Assembly: GCA_003258405.1 (NCBI GenBank)
Contig: QKPN01000001.1
Span: forward strand, 682,001 to 746,000
Reading direction: 5' to 3'
Origin: Rhodobacteraceae bacterium DSL-40
Lineage (GTDB): Bacteria > Pseudomonadota > Alphaproteobacteria > Rhodobacterales > Rhodobacteraceae
Length of the DNA: 64,000 nucleotides
Shown piece after piece: positions 24,845 to 33,112 of this stretch. A program made the translations under genes and the position numbers. The notes under the pieces were generated by a model, which saw nothing but the letters and a program-made list of their open reading frames with translations, ran no database searches and was not told the origin of the DNA. The first letter of the stretch is position 1; each line of letters begins with the position of its first letter.

Positions 24845-25272
24845 CCGAGAGCAACAACGATCAGGCAGCAGCCCGCGACCTATCGGCCTACCAGGAGAAG
24901 ATGGCCGATAAGGACTTCCTCGGGCGCCTCTACTCGGACCAGGAAGGCGTTAGGCGTGGCGCCATGGCCGAGATCCGGCCCTACAGGGAGGCGGCCCTAC
25001 GTGCTGCGCCCAGCACTGCCCGGTCCGACGCGGGCGTCCACTTCGGCGCCACCGCATCCGTGGGCGCGGGCGGCGGGCGCGTTCTCACTGTCCCGGCAAT
25101 GACGGCCGAGATCAAGAAAGCACAGGCGGATTATGACGCGCTGGCCAACTCGGAGGAGCACCTTGCTCGGAAGTATGGCAGTCGTGAGCAGGACCGTAGG
25201 GCCGCGGTTATCGCGGAGCGCGAAGCCTGGGACCGCGTCTTGAAAGCGGCCGGGAAGGGGCCGAAGCCATGA
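24841..25272 (+). CDS. unknown small protein
   Basis: 143 residues, helical and charged, with a glycine-rich middle (GATASVGAGGGRVLTVPAMT) that separates two helical parts. Overlaps its neighbours on both sides by four bases, so it belongs to the coupled block 23796-26303. No family recognised. Confidence 0.65.
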   Translation: MTESNNDQAAARDLSAYQEKMADKDFLGRLYSDQEGVRRGAMAEIRPYREAALRAAPSTARSDAGVHFGATASVGAGGGRVLTVPAMTAEIKKAQADYDALANSEEHLARKYGSREQDRRAAVIAEREAWDRVLKAAGKGPKP

Positions 25273-25748
25273 CGGAGGAGCCCGACAAGGTGTCGCCTGC
25301 AGTTGGTGAACGACCTCCGCACGGGGGGCTGTTGAACCGGGCCGGGCGCAAGCTCGGCAGCCGGAACGCGGTATCGAGGAAGGCTCTCGCGCGGGCCAAC
25401 GACCCCGAGCTGATTGACGCGGCCTTTGATGCTCTTCGCAACGCTGTGCTTGCAGGCGACGTAAAGGCAGCTGAGATCGTATTGTGCACTGCCCTGCCAA
25501 AGCCGAGGCCGGCTCCAGCGCCAGTGCCCGGCGGCCTCGACGTGCAGGACGCCGCGGGACTGCTCGAAGCCTTCAGGAAGCTCGTGCTCGCGCTCGGAAA
25601 TGGCACGCTGGCGCCCTCGGAGGTCAGTCAGGCGAGCGCGGCGCTCAAGGGGCTGGCCGAAGCCATGTCGCTCTCGGATTTTGAGGGGCGCCTTACTGCT
25701 CTAGAAGATGCGGCACAGGCGAAGGCGAAGGGAGGCCAGAATGAGTGA
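25269..25748 (+). CDS. possible small-terminase-like DNA-binding protein
   Basis: 159 residues. NRAGRKLGSRNAVSRKALA resembles the short basic GRPKGSRN-type motif at the N-terminus of DUF5681 and small-terminase-like proteins; helical repeats follow (AAFDALRNAVLAGDVKAAEIVL). In satellites a small terminase redirects packaging of helper phage. The match is by motif only, so treat the function as a guess. It overlaps both neighbours. Confidence 0.45.
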   Translation: MTEEPDKVSPAVGERPPHGGLLNRAGRKLGSRNAVSRKALARANDPELIDAAFDALRNAVLAGDVKAAEIVLCTALPKPRPAPAPVPGGLDVQDAAGLLEAFRKLVLALGNGTLAPSEVSQASAALKGLAEAMSLSDFEGRLTALEDAAQAKAKGGQNE

Positions 25749-26055
25749 GCGGGCGAAACTGCTCCGCGAGGGGCGCCGACTGATAGCGATGGCCGAGGCC
25801 AAGGAGAAGAAGGCCGCGGAGGATGAGGCGAAGCGACGCGACGAGAGGATCGGCGCACTCATCCTGGAGCGGAACCATCTCGACCCCTGCAACCCACGCC
25901 ATGCTGCATTCGTCCGGGCGGTCCGCGAATTTACCGGCGGGCGCGGCTGGCCGTTCCCGGATGTCGAGACGCGCGACGTTGTGGTGAAGCTCATCGGATC
26001 GAACACGTTCGTGCAGGAGTTGGGGCGGCTAGGTGTTGAGGAGGGTAAGCCTTGA
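25741..26055 (+). CDS. unknown small protein
   Basis: 104 residues. Starts with a basic/acidic helix (LREGRRLIAMAEAKEKKAAEDEAKRRDE) and continues with a compact domain containing RGWPFPDVETRDVVVKLIG. ATG 25741 overlaps the previous gene by eight bases. No family recognised. Confidence 0.6.
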   Translation: MSERAKLLREGRRLIAMAEAKEKKAAEDEAKRRDERIGALILERNHLDPCNPRHAAFVRAVREFTGGRGWPFPDVETRDVVVKLIGSNTFVQELGRLGVEEGKP

Positions 26056-26303
26056 GCGCCAGAGACCAACTCAAGCGCCTTCAGGCCGTAGAGGCCGAGC
26101 TGGCCTCCCAGCGCCACGTTGCCGAGCGCGCGGCGGTTGTTGAGGCCCTCCATGCCGAGGGCCGGGTGCTGTATGAAGCACCTGTGCTCGCGGTCCTGGT
26201 TCGGGACGAGAGGGAGGCCAAGGAGCTGGAGGCCCAGCTCGGGGAGGAGGCTATCCTGGTCGCGTGTAGCCGAGAGTGGAAACGCCGGGGGCTGCCCGAC
26301 TGA
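26052..26303 (+). CDS. unknown small protein
   Basis: 83 residues from a TTG that overlaps the previous stop (TTGA). Helical N-terminus (DQLKRLQAVEAELASQRHVAERAAV) then a short domain ending RKRRGLPD-like. Last gene of the island block; a hairpin follows at 26337. No family recognised. Confidence 0.6.
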   Translation: MSARDQLKRLQAVEAELASQRHVAERAAVVEALHAEGRVLYEAPVLAVLVRDEREAKELEAQLGEEAILVACSREWKRRGLPD

Positions 26304-26336
26304 CCGCGGCACGTGTCGCGCATCACGAGATCGAGA

Positions 26337-26356
26337 GGGCCGCCATCGCGCGGCCC
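26337..26356 (+). terminator. stem-loop ending the island operon
   Basis: GGGCCGC (26337-26343), six-base loop, GCGGCCC (26350-26356), then TTGT. Lies 34 bases after the last island gene. Confidence 0.55.
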
Positions 26357-26438
26357 TTGTCGTGCCGGGCACCGCGCAGCGTCATGTGGGGCCGATTGTT
26401 GGGCGCGTGGCCACTTTCCTAATGAAATCAGGGAGAAG

Positions 26439-26455
26439 TGGTGCCGGTGAAGGGA
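26439..26455 (+). repeat. right attachment repeat (inside tRNA-Thr 3' end)
   Basis: TGGTGCCGGTGAAGGGA, identical to 16785-16801. It is the 3' end of the intact tRNA-Thr gene, including the encoded CCA, read on the opposite strand. Confidence 0.9.
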
Positions 26456-26514
26456 CTCGAACCCCCGACCCCATCATTACGAATGACGTGCTCTACCAGC
26501 TGAGCTACACCGGC
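26439..26514 (-). tRNA. tRNA-Thr (anticodon CGT)
   Basis: 76 bases including an encoded CCA. The acceptor stem GCCGGTG/CACCGGC pairs perfectly; the D arm GCTC...GAGC, the anticodon stem CGTCA/TGATG with loop TTCGTAA (anticodon CGT, reading ACG), and the T arm with TTCGAGT are all present. It serves as integration site for the island to its left, whose insertion kept this copy whole. Confidence 0.96.
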
Positions 26515-26718
26515 GTCTGCGCTCCGCGTTGCGAGGGCTTTTGCGGGGTGTCCCGCTCCGGTCCCCGCCTCCCGAAGCCGCCGTTGCAAGGGTCTTGCAG
26601 GGCTGCCGCAGGGGAGCGACGTGCTGTGCGAGGGCGTTTAAACGCTCGGGGCGGCAAGCGCAAGCGGACAATCGCGTTTCCGTCCGCATTTCCCGAAGGC
26701 CTGCGGAAAGCCTCCCGC

Positions 26719-27492
26719 TCAGACCGGATGCGCCTCGAGAAACGCCTCGACCTCGGCGAGGAACGGGCGCGGCGCCTCGGCGTGGAGCCAATGCCCGGCG
26801 CCCGCCACCACCCGGCGTTCGGCGGCGGGAAACAGCGCCTCGATCCGCGGCCAGTCGGCATCGCTCACATAATCGGATTGCTCGCCGGTGACGAACAGCG
26901 CCGGCCGGTCGAATTGCCCCTCGACGTCCGGGAAGCCGACGATCTTCGCCATCTCGCGCCCCAGCACATCGAGATTGAGCTTCCAGCGCGCGCCATCGTC
27001 GTCGATCTCGATGCTCTGGAGGAAGAAGGCCCGCAGCGCGGGCTCGGGGACGCTTGCGGCGAGCTGGGCGTCCGCATCGCTGCGGCGGCTCACCGCGGAG
27101 AGATCGACCGCCTTCATCGCCTCGACATACTGGATCTGGGAGTGGGTATAGGCGACCGGGGCGATGTCGGCGACCATGAGCCGCTCGATCAGATCGGGCT
27201 GCGACAAGGCCAGCACCATCGCGGCCTTGCCGCCCATCGAATGGCCGAGCAGATCCGCCCGCCCGCCGTGCGCAGCGATCACCTCCGCGAGGTCGGACGC
27301 CATCTCGGGATAGCCCTGCACGGTTTCCCGCGGGCTCGAGCCGTGGTTGCGCATGTCGACCGCGATCACCTGGCGCGTCTCCGAAAGGCGCTTGGCGATC
27401 ACGCCCCAGTTCCGCGCCGAGCCGTAGAGCCCGTGAGCGATGACGAGCGGCACACCCGCGCCGGGTGCACCATGGAGGATGGTGTTGAGCAT
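26719..27492 (-). CDS. alpha/beta hydrolase, YbfF-type esterase
   Basis: 257 residues. LVIAHGLYGSARNWG gives the oxyanion-hole segment, GHSMGGKAAM carries the nucleophile Ser85, and VVAGAGHWLHAE the catalytic His near the end. Closest in pattern to YbfF esterases of the alpha/beta hydrolase fold, which act on short acyl or thioester substrates in the cytoplasm. The gene follows ilvA by 13 bases and may be in the same transcript. The true substrate is unknown. Confidence 0.88.
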   Translation of the reverse strand: MLNTILHGAPGAGVPLVIAHGLYGSARNWGVIAKRLSETRQVIAVDMRNHGSSPRETVQGYPEMASDLAEVIAAHGGRADLLGHSMGGKAAMVLALSQPDLIERLMVADIAPVAYTHSQIQYVEAMKAVDLSAVSRRSDADAQLAASVPEPALRAFFLQSIEIDDDGARWKLNLDVLGREMAKIVGFPDVEGQFDRPALFVTGEQSDYVSDADWPRIEALFPAAERRVVAGAGHWLHAEAPRPFLAEVEAFLEAHPV

Positions 27493-27505
27493 GGCGCCTC
27501 TCCTC

Positions 27506-28768
27506 TCAGACGATCAGACTGGTGATGACCGTGTCCTCGGTTATGTCCTGGTAGATGAAGCCGGAGGCATCCATCCGCGCCTCGAGCGCCTCGAAGGCCG
27601 CGCGGCCGCTGGTCTCGATGCCGAGCAGCACCGAGCCGAAGTTCCGCGCCGACTTCTTCAGATACTCGAAACGCGTGATGTCGTCGTCCGGGCCGAGCGT
27701 GCCGAGAAAGTCGCGCAGCGCACCGGGGCGCTGTGGCAGGCGCAGGATGTAGTATTTCTTCCGCCCCTCCCAGCGCAGCGCACGCTCCTTGACGTCCGGC
27801 AGGCGCTCGAAATCGAAGTTGCCGCCCGAGACGACCACGACCACGGTCCTGCCCGCGATCTCCGGCAGATCGCGCAGCGCATCGACCGCCAGCGCGCCGG
27901 CGGGCTCGAGCACGAAGCCTTCGGTGTTCAGCATGTCGAGCATCGTCGCACAGAGCCTGTCCTCCGGCGCGAGCAGCACATGCTCCGGCGGGGTTCCGGC
28001 CAGCACCCGGTAGTTGAGATCGCCGATCCGCGCCACGGCGGCGCCGTCGACGAAATTGTTGACCTTGGGCAGTGTCACCGGCGCGCCCGCCTCGAGCGCG
28101 CGCTTGAGGCTCGGGGCGCCACATGGCTCGACGAAGCGGATCGCCGCCCCCGGCGCCGCGGCGCGCAGGACCTGAACGCAGCCGGCCGAGAGCCCGCCGC
28201 CGCCTACGGGCAGCACCACGATGTCGGGCGTAACCCCCTCGGGCAGCTGCGCGAGGATCTCGCGTGCACAGCTCGCCTGCCCCTCGACGATATCGGAATT
28301 GTCGAACGGCGGCAGGAAGATCGCGCCCGCCTGTGCGCAGAAGTCCTGTGCCGCCTTCAGCGTGTCGTCGAAATAGTCGCCCACCAGCCGGATCTCGACC
28401 TGTCCGCCGCCGAACTGCCGCGTCTTGTCGATCTTCTGCTTCGGCGTCGTCACCGGCATGAAGATCACGCCCTCGGTGCCGAAATGATGGCAGGCATAGG
28501 CCATGCCCTGGGCATGGTTGCCGGCCGAGGCGCAGACGAAACGCCTCCGGTCGGGCTCCGCCGCCAGAGCCTTGCGCATCGCATTGAAGGCGCCCCTGAT
28601 CTTGTAGGAGCGCACCGGCGAGAGGTCTTCGCGCTTGAGCCAGACATCGGCGCCGTATCGCGCCGAAAGATAGGCGTTGCGCTGGAGCGGCGTCGGATCG
28701 AACAGCACCCGCAGGGCCGCGGTTGCGCTGTCGACCGTGCCGAGGAAATCGGCGGATGTGTCTGTCAT
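27506..28768 (-). CDS. ilvA: threonine ammonia-lyase (threonine dehydratase)
   Basis: 420 residues. The Schiff-base Lys56 is in VRSYKIRGAFNAM; the phosphate-binding glycine loop is VGGGGLSAG. The N-terminal ~320 residues are the fold type II PLP domain, and the last ~85 (YYILRLPQRPGALRDFLGTL...) form a single ACT-like regulatory domain, the short form common in alphaproteobacteria. It makes 2-oxobutanoate for isoleucine synthesis and is usually inhibited by isoleucine through this domain. ATG 28768 is the first Met before conserved sequence; another at 28783 is possible. Confidence 0.92.
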   Translation of the reverse strand: MTDTSADFLGTVDSATAALRVLFDPTPLQRNAYLSARYGADVWLKREDLSPVRSYKIRGAFNAMRKALAAEPDRRRFVCASAGNHAQGMAYACHHFGTEGVIFMPVTTPKQKIDKTRQFGGGQVEIRLVGDYFDDTLKAAQDFCAQAGAIFLPPFDNSDIVEGQASCAREILAQLPEGVTPDIVVLPVGGGGLSAGCVQVLRAAAPGAAIRFVEPCGAPSLKRALEAGAPVTLPKVNNFVDGAAVARIGDLNYRVLAGTPPEHVLLAPEDRLCATMLDMLNTEGFVLEPAGALAVDALRDLPEIAGRTVVVVVSGGNFDFERLPDVKERALRWEGRKKYYILRLPQRPGALRDFLGTLGPDDDITRFEYLKKSARNFGSVLLGIETSGRAAFEALEARMDASGFIYQDITEDTVITSLIV

Positions 28769-28970
28769 TCCGCCCGCTACCATGCGGCGCGGCGCAATGC
28801 CAGCGTCAAGCTCGGCCATTTCGGCCGCCCGCCCGGACCTTCGCGGCCCGCCCGGCCGATGCAGAGCATTGTGCGCGAATTTCGCTCTTGCCGCTCGCTT
28901 TGAGATTGATGCTGTGCCATCCTCGCCGGCATTCACCGGCCGTCACATTTGCCCCGCGGGAGATCTGTCC

Positions 28971-30944
28971 ATGCCCGAGCCATTCTCCCGACGCCGCTTC
29001 CTGGCCTCGACCGCGGCATTCGGGGGCCTCGCGGCGCTCCATCCGTTCTCGGCACGGGCCGACGCGGGCCAGGCGCACCTGCGCATCATTTCGACCACCG
29101 ATCTCCACTGCCACGTCTACCCTTACGACTATTACGCGGACCGCCCCTCCGACATGGTCGGCCTCTCGCGCACAGCGAGCCTCATCGAGCAGCTCCGGGC
29201 CGAGGCGACCAACTCGATGCTCGTCGACAACGGCGATTATCTCCAGGGCAACCCGATGGGCGATTACATCGCCTATGACCGCGGCATGGCCGAGGGCGAT
29301 CTGCATCCGGTGATCGCGGCGATGAACACCCTGCGCTACGATGTCGGCACACTCGGCAATCACGAGTTCAATTATGGCGTGCCCTTTCTCGACAAGGTGA
29401 ATGCCGGAGCGAACTATCCTATCGTTTGCGCCAACTTCGCCCGCTCGCTCGGCGCAACGCCGCGCGAGGATGCGCTCTACCTCCGGCCCTGGGCCCTCCT
29501 CCCGCAGACCGTGATCGACGGCAACGGCGCCGTGCTTCATGGCCTTCGGATCGGCTTCATCGGCTTCTTGCCGCCGCAGGTCATGCTCTGGGACCGCAAC
29601 CACCTCGAGGGCCGTTTTGAGGTCCGCGGCATTGTCGAGGCCGCCCGCGCCCATGTCCCGGCGCTGCGTGAGGCGGGCGCGGATCTCGTCATCGCGCTCT
29701 CGCATTCTGGTATCGAACCCGGGCCGGACACGGAGCTGCGCGAGAACGCCTCGCTCCAGCTCGCCGCCGTCGAGGGCATCGACGCCGTGGTGACCGGCCA
29801 CCAGCATCGGGTCTGGCCCGCTCCCGATTTCACCGGCGCGGGCCTTGATCCGGCGACCGGCCTCATCGGCGGCAAACCCGCAGTGATGGCAGGCTTCTGG
29901 GGCTCGCACATGGGCCTCATCGACCTGCTGATCGCCCGTGAGGGCGGCCGCTGGCGGATCCTGGCCTCCGAAGCCGAGGCCCGGCCGATCTACCGCCGCC
30001 GGGAGGACCGGACCATCGAGCCCCTCGTTGGCGACTACGCTCCGCCGCTCCGCGCCACCGCCGCGAGCCACGAGGCGACGCTGGCCTATGTCAGGGCCGA
30101 GGTCGGGCTCACCACCGCCCCGCTGCAATCCTACTTCGCCACCGTTTCGGACGATCCCTCGGTTCAGCTCGTGAATGCCGCACAGACCTGGTATGTCGAG
30201 ATGCTCGTCGAGGGCACCAAATGGGCCGGGCTGCCAATCCTTTCCGCCGCCGCGCCGTTCAAGGCGGGCGGCCGGGGTGGCCCGGAATACTATACCGACG
30301 TACCCGCCGGCCCCATTGCCATCCGCAACGTGGCCGATGTCTATATCTACCCCAACAGGCTTCAGGTGGTGGAGATTTCCGGGGCAGAGGTGCGCGAATG
30401 GCTCGAGCGGTCGGCGGGCCAGTTCCGCCGCATCGAACCGGGCGGCGCCGGACAGCCGCTGCTCAACCCCGACTTTCCTGCCTACAATTTCGACGTGATC
30501 GACGGCGTCACCTACCAGATCGATGTGACGCAGCCGAGCCGTTACGATACCGAGGGCGTGCTCGTCGATGCCGACGCCCACCGTATCCTCGATCTCGCCT
30601 ACGATGGCGCACCGATCGACCCCGAGGCGCGCTTTCTCGTCGCGACCAACAACTACCGCGCCGGCGGCGGCGGCAGTTTTCCCGGCGCCGACGGCTCGAC
30701 CGTCGTCATCGCCGCGCCCGATACCAATCGCGATGTGATCGTGCGCTACATCGTGCAGCAGGGAGCGATCTCGCCCGGGGCCGATGGCAACTGGAGTTTC
30801 GCCCCGGCGGGCGGCGCCACGGTGCTCTACGAGACCGGCCCGGCGGCGGCGACCTATCTCGAGGACGTCCGCGACCGCGGCCTGACAATCGAACCTGCGG
30901 GCGATGCGGGCGATGGCTTCGAGCGCTACAGCATCACGCTCTGA
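28971..30944 (+). CDS. cpdB: 2',3'-cyclic-nucleotide 2'-phosphodiesterase/3'-nucleotidase
   Basis: 657 residues, exported. The N-terminus has a twin-arginine-like signal (SRRRFLASTAAFGGLAAL). The metallophosphatase motifs follow: STTDLHCHVYPYDYY, VDNGDYLQGNP, GTLGNHEFNYG and VTGHQHR. The C-terminal domain contains NNYRAGGGGSFPG, the substrate-binding part of the 5'-nucleotidase family. It releases nucleosides and phosphate from external cyclic or 3'-nucleotides in the periplasm. GGGAG precedes the ATG. It ends in a long bidirectional terminator shared with the next gene. Confidence 0.92.
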   Translation: MPEPFSRRRFLASTAAFGGLAALHPFSARADAGQAHLRIISTTDLHCHVYPYDYYADRPSDMVGLSRTASLIEQLRAEATNSMLVDNGDYLQGNPMGDYIAYDRGMAEGDLHPVIAAMNTLRYDVGTLGNHEFNYGVPFLDKVNAGANYPIVCANFARSLGATPREDALYLRPWALLPQTVIDGNGAVLHGLRIGFIGFLPPQVMLWDRNHLEGRFEVRGIVEAARAHVPALREAGADLVIALSHSGIEPGPDTELRENASLQLAAVEGIDAVVTGHQHRVWPAPDFTGAGLDPATGLIGGKPAVMAGFWGSHMGLIDLLIAREGGRWRILASEAEARPIYRRREDRTIEPLVGDYAPPLRATAASHEATLAYVRAEVGLTTAPLQSYFATVSDDPSVQLVNAAQTWYVEMLVEGTKWAGLPILSAAAPFKAGGRGGPEYYTDVPAGPIAIRNVADVYIYPNRLQVVEISGAEVREWLERSAGQFRRIEPGGAGQPLLNPDFPAYNFDVIDGVTYQIDVTQPSRYDTEGVLVDADAHRILDLAYDGAPIDPEARFLVATNNYRAGGGGSFPGADGSTVVIAAPDTNRDVIVRYIVQQGAISPGADGNWSFAPAGGATVLYETGPAAATYLEDVRDRGLTIEPAGDAGDGFERYSITL

Positions 30945-30958
30945 CGGGGTACGGACGC

Positions 30959-31020
30959 AAGCGCGCCCCTCCGGCGGGAGCGTCCGGGGCCTGTCCCGAA
31001 CGCTCCCGAGGGGCGCGCTT
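30959..31020. terminator. bidirectional terminator
   Basis: AAGCGCGCCCCTC (30959-30971) pairs with GAGGGGCGCGCTT (31008-31020), and inside it GGGAGCGT (30976-30983) pairs with ACGCTCCC (31000-31007). This long hairpin lies between the ends of the convergent cpdB and 65-residue genes; each side supplies A/T bases at the stem base. Confidence 0.85.
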
Positions 31021-31028
31021 CATGGTCC

Positions 31029-31226
31029 TCAGGCGGTCTCGGCGCTCCCGGATCCTGCGGCGAGGTACTGGTAATCCTCGTCATAGGACCACGCGGGCGC
31101 GGTCCGCGGATACACCCTGTCCCGGCGCGGCAGCGTGAAGGCTGTCGCATCGGCCTCGTGGGGCTCGCGGAACCGCACATCGTCAAAGGCGCGCCATACG
31201 CCCAGGGCCTGCTCGACAATCGACAT
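31029..31226 (-). CDS. small unknown protein
   Basis: 65 residues, acidic and aromatic-rich in the second half (YPRTAPAWSYDEDYQYLAAG), no signal or membrane span. AGGAG lies nine or ten bases before the ATG. Flanked by the terminator at its end. Appears to be a monocistronic gene of unknown function. Confidence 0.65.
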   Translation of the reverse strand: MSIVEQALGVWRAFDDVRFREPHEADATAFTLPRRDRVYPRTAPAWSYDEDYQYLAAGSGSAETA

Positions 31227-31400
31227 GCTTAACGCTCCTGTTGGGGTCTTTATCTTTTCTTCATCCTTCGGCGAGCATCGTTAACAACTCCCTAACAACC
31301 GGCGGCCCTGCGGCACCTTTTCGCCGTCCGACTGGCGCAGCCCCCTGGAGCGCCCCATATCCTCACAGGGCATCAAGGCATACCGGAGGGCGTGAGGGAA

Positions 31401-32399
31401 ATGGACGGCGGCATCGCGGAACGGAAACCGGGTCTGGCTGAGGCGGAAGCCGATGCGATCGTCACCGAAGCGGCCTCGCGCTATTTCGACGACTGCCGCA
31501 CCCGCATTCCCGGCTTCGTCGACGAGACCTTCAGCTTCCTCGGCTCCGCGCGGCTGCACCGCCACGCCGTCGGCTGGGACGTGTTGCGCGCGCCCGCCAA
31601 CGCGCTCCTGTCCCTGCCCCAGGTGGGCATCAAGCTCACGGCCCTCGGGGCGCGCGGCCTCGGCCGCAAGCGCTCCGCCGCCTGGCTCGAACGCCAGAAC
31701 ATCCTGCTCGAGACCGCCGTGGCGCGCGAGCTGCGCTGGCGCATCGTCACCGGCCTCCTGCGGCAGCCGCTCCGCGACGGGGACCGCGAATCGACCGTGA
31801 ACGGTCTCGCCGAGGCGATCATCACCCACCCCAGGGTGCAGGATCTCGTCGAGGAAGCCGCGGCGACCGTCGGGGCGCGCAAGGACGATCCGGTCTTTCG
31901 CGCCCGGCTCGACGCCGCGCTGACCGAATACACCGGCACCCGCGCCGCCGCCGCCGAAATCACCACCGCGCTCGTGACCCTCGGCACCGGCGCCATCGCC
32001 TTCAAGAAGGCGACGCCCGGCGCACTCGCCCTCGGCCCCGCCGTCGCCGCCTCGATCGCCCAGCAGCTCGCCGTCGCCTCCTTCCCGCTCGGCGCCACCG
32101 CGGGCGGGCTCTGGTACGGGCTCTTCCCGGCGCAGGCCTCCTCGCTTCTCGTGGCGGGCTCGACCGCAAGCCTCATGGGCGTTGCCGCCATCGCCACCGC
32201 CTTCGCGGGCATTCTCTCCGATCCGGTACAGCGCCACCTCGGCATCCACGAACGCCGCCTCAACGCGCTGATCGACGGGCTCGAACGCTCGTTCTCCGCC
32301 GAGGATGCCCAGGGCTTCGTGGCCTATGACCTCTATGTCGCCCGGCTGATGGATCTCTCCGACGTGCTGATGAGTGTCGCCCGCGCTTTCCGCGGATAG
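31401..32399 (+). CDS. membrane-associated protein of unknown function (EcsC-like?)
   Basis: 332 residues. The first half is helical and soluble; residues about 180-285 hold several glycine/alanine-rich hydrophobic stretches (TALVTLGTGAIAF, ALALGPAVAASIAQQLAVAS, LLVAGSTASLMGVAAIATAF) that could insert in the membrane, recalling EcsC-type proteins. Start at ATG 31401; a GTG at 31392 lies too close to the GGAGG. Converges on the CXXCW gene of the xox set. I cannot assign a function. Confidence 0.7.
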   Translation: MDGGIAERKPGLAEAEADAIVTEAASRYFDDCRTRIPGFVDETFSFLGSARLHRHAVGWDVLRAPANALLSLPQVGIKLTALGARGLGRKRSAAWLERQNILLETAVARELRWRIVTGLLRQPLRDGDRESTVNGLAEAIITHPRVQDLVEEAAATVGARKDDPVFRARLDAALTEYTGTRAAAAEITTALVTLGTGAIAFKKATPGALALGPAVAASIAQQLAVASFPLGATAGGLWYGLFPAQASSLLVAGSTASLMGVAAIATAFAGILSDPVQRHLGIHERRLNALIDGLERSFSAEDAQGFVAYDLYVARLMDLSDVLMSVARAFRG

Positions 32400-32431
32400 C
32401 GCGGCCCTCCCGCGACGAGGCAAGCTCAGGC

Positions 32432-33112
32432 CTACTGCCCTCCGGGTTCGGGCTCCACCGGTTCGAGCGGGTAGCCGGCATCGCCCCAGCCCGTGCTGCC
32501 CTCGGGCATCCAGTAGACGCGGGAATAGCCGTAGCTCATCGCCCGCTTTGCCGCATTCCACGACATCCAGCACTCGGGCAGGCAGAAGAAGACCAGCGGA
32601 TGCGCCGGATCACCCCCGCTCGCCGCGCTCAGGCCCGCCCGAAACCAGGCATCCATCACATTGGCCAGCCCGCCATACCCCACGTTCGGAAGCCAGACCG
32701 CACCGGGGATCGAGAGCCGCGGCTTCTCGTGCCAGAGCGTGCCTTCCGGCAGGTTGGCAGGCTTCGGCGCCCGCGGCATCACGTCGATGAAGGCGGCCTC
32801 GCCTGCGCTCCAGAGCGCATGAGCCTCCGCCGGCGTCACCACCACCGCACCGGCCAGCGTTGCCGGCACCGGGGCGCGATACTCGTCCTGCCGGTAGCCC
32901 GCAGGCTCCTCGACCGCCGCCTGCGCCGCGCCGGCGAGAAGCCCGATCAGCAGGAGAGCGCCAGCGAAAAAGGATGCGCCCGCCCCGATGGGGGACGGAG
33001 CAGGCGCGGCCCGGCACGACGGCCGGGCATACCGCAGGACAAGGGCAAGGGCAGACCCGCACCGCGCCCCCCTCCCGGGTATTTCCGTGCGGAGCCGCAC
33101 GGGCGGGGTCAT
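32432..33112 (-). CDS. PQQ-dependent catabolism-associated CXXCW-motif protein (rhodanese-like)
   Basis: 226 residues. The second half is a rhodanese-like domain whose active-site region reads FFCLPECWMSWNAAKRA, the signature of the exported family found next to PQQ dehydrogenases. A hydrophobic export segment (FFAGALLLIGLLAGAAQA) lies at about 48-65, unusually far in, so the true start may be later than the ATG at 33112, which overlaps the xoxJ stop by ATGA. Its role is not settled; possibly thiol or sulfur handling in the periplasm during quinoprotein maturation. Last gene of the xox transcript. Confidence 0.88.
   Translation of the reverse strand: MTPPVRLRTEIPGRGARCGSALALVLRYARPSCRAAPAPSPIGAGASFFAGALLLIGLLAGAAQAAVEEPAGYRQDEYRAPVPATLAGAVVVTPAEAHALWSAGEAAFIDVMPRAPKPANLPEGTLWHEKPRLSIPGAVWLPNVGYGGLANVMDAWFRAGLSAASGGDPAHPLVFFCLPECWMSWNAAKRAMSYGYSRVYWMPEGSTGWGDAGYPLEPVEPEPGGQ

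Larger units (their letters stand above)
16785..26455. mobile_element. integrated element in tRNA-Thr(CGT), satellite/P4-like island
   Basis: About 9.65 kb bounded by 17-bp direct repeats identical to the 3' end of the tRNA-Thr gene. Content fits a replicating integrative element: tyrosine integrase (broken), AlpA-like regulator, primase-helicase, an iteron-like repeat array, cargo genes, and a chain of small overlapping genes. No capsid, tail or portal gene is visible, so it is not a complete prophage; a phage satellite or P4-type plasmid-island is the best description. The integrase lies at the end away from the intact tRNA. With the integrase damaged it is probably immobile without help in trans. 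Confidence 0.88.

Noticed and set aside
16785-26455. Complete prophage
   Set aside because: No portal, capsid, tail, large terminase or lysis gene is visible.
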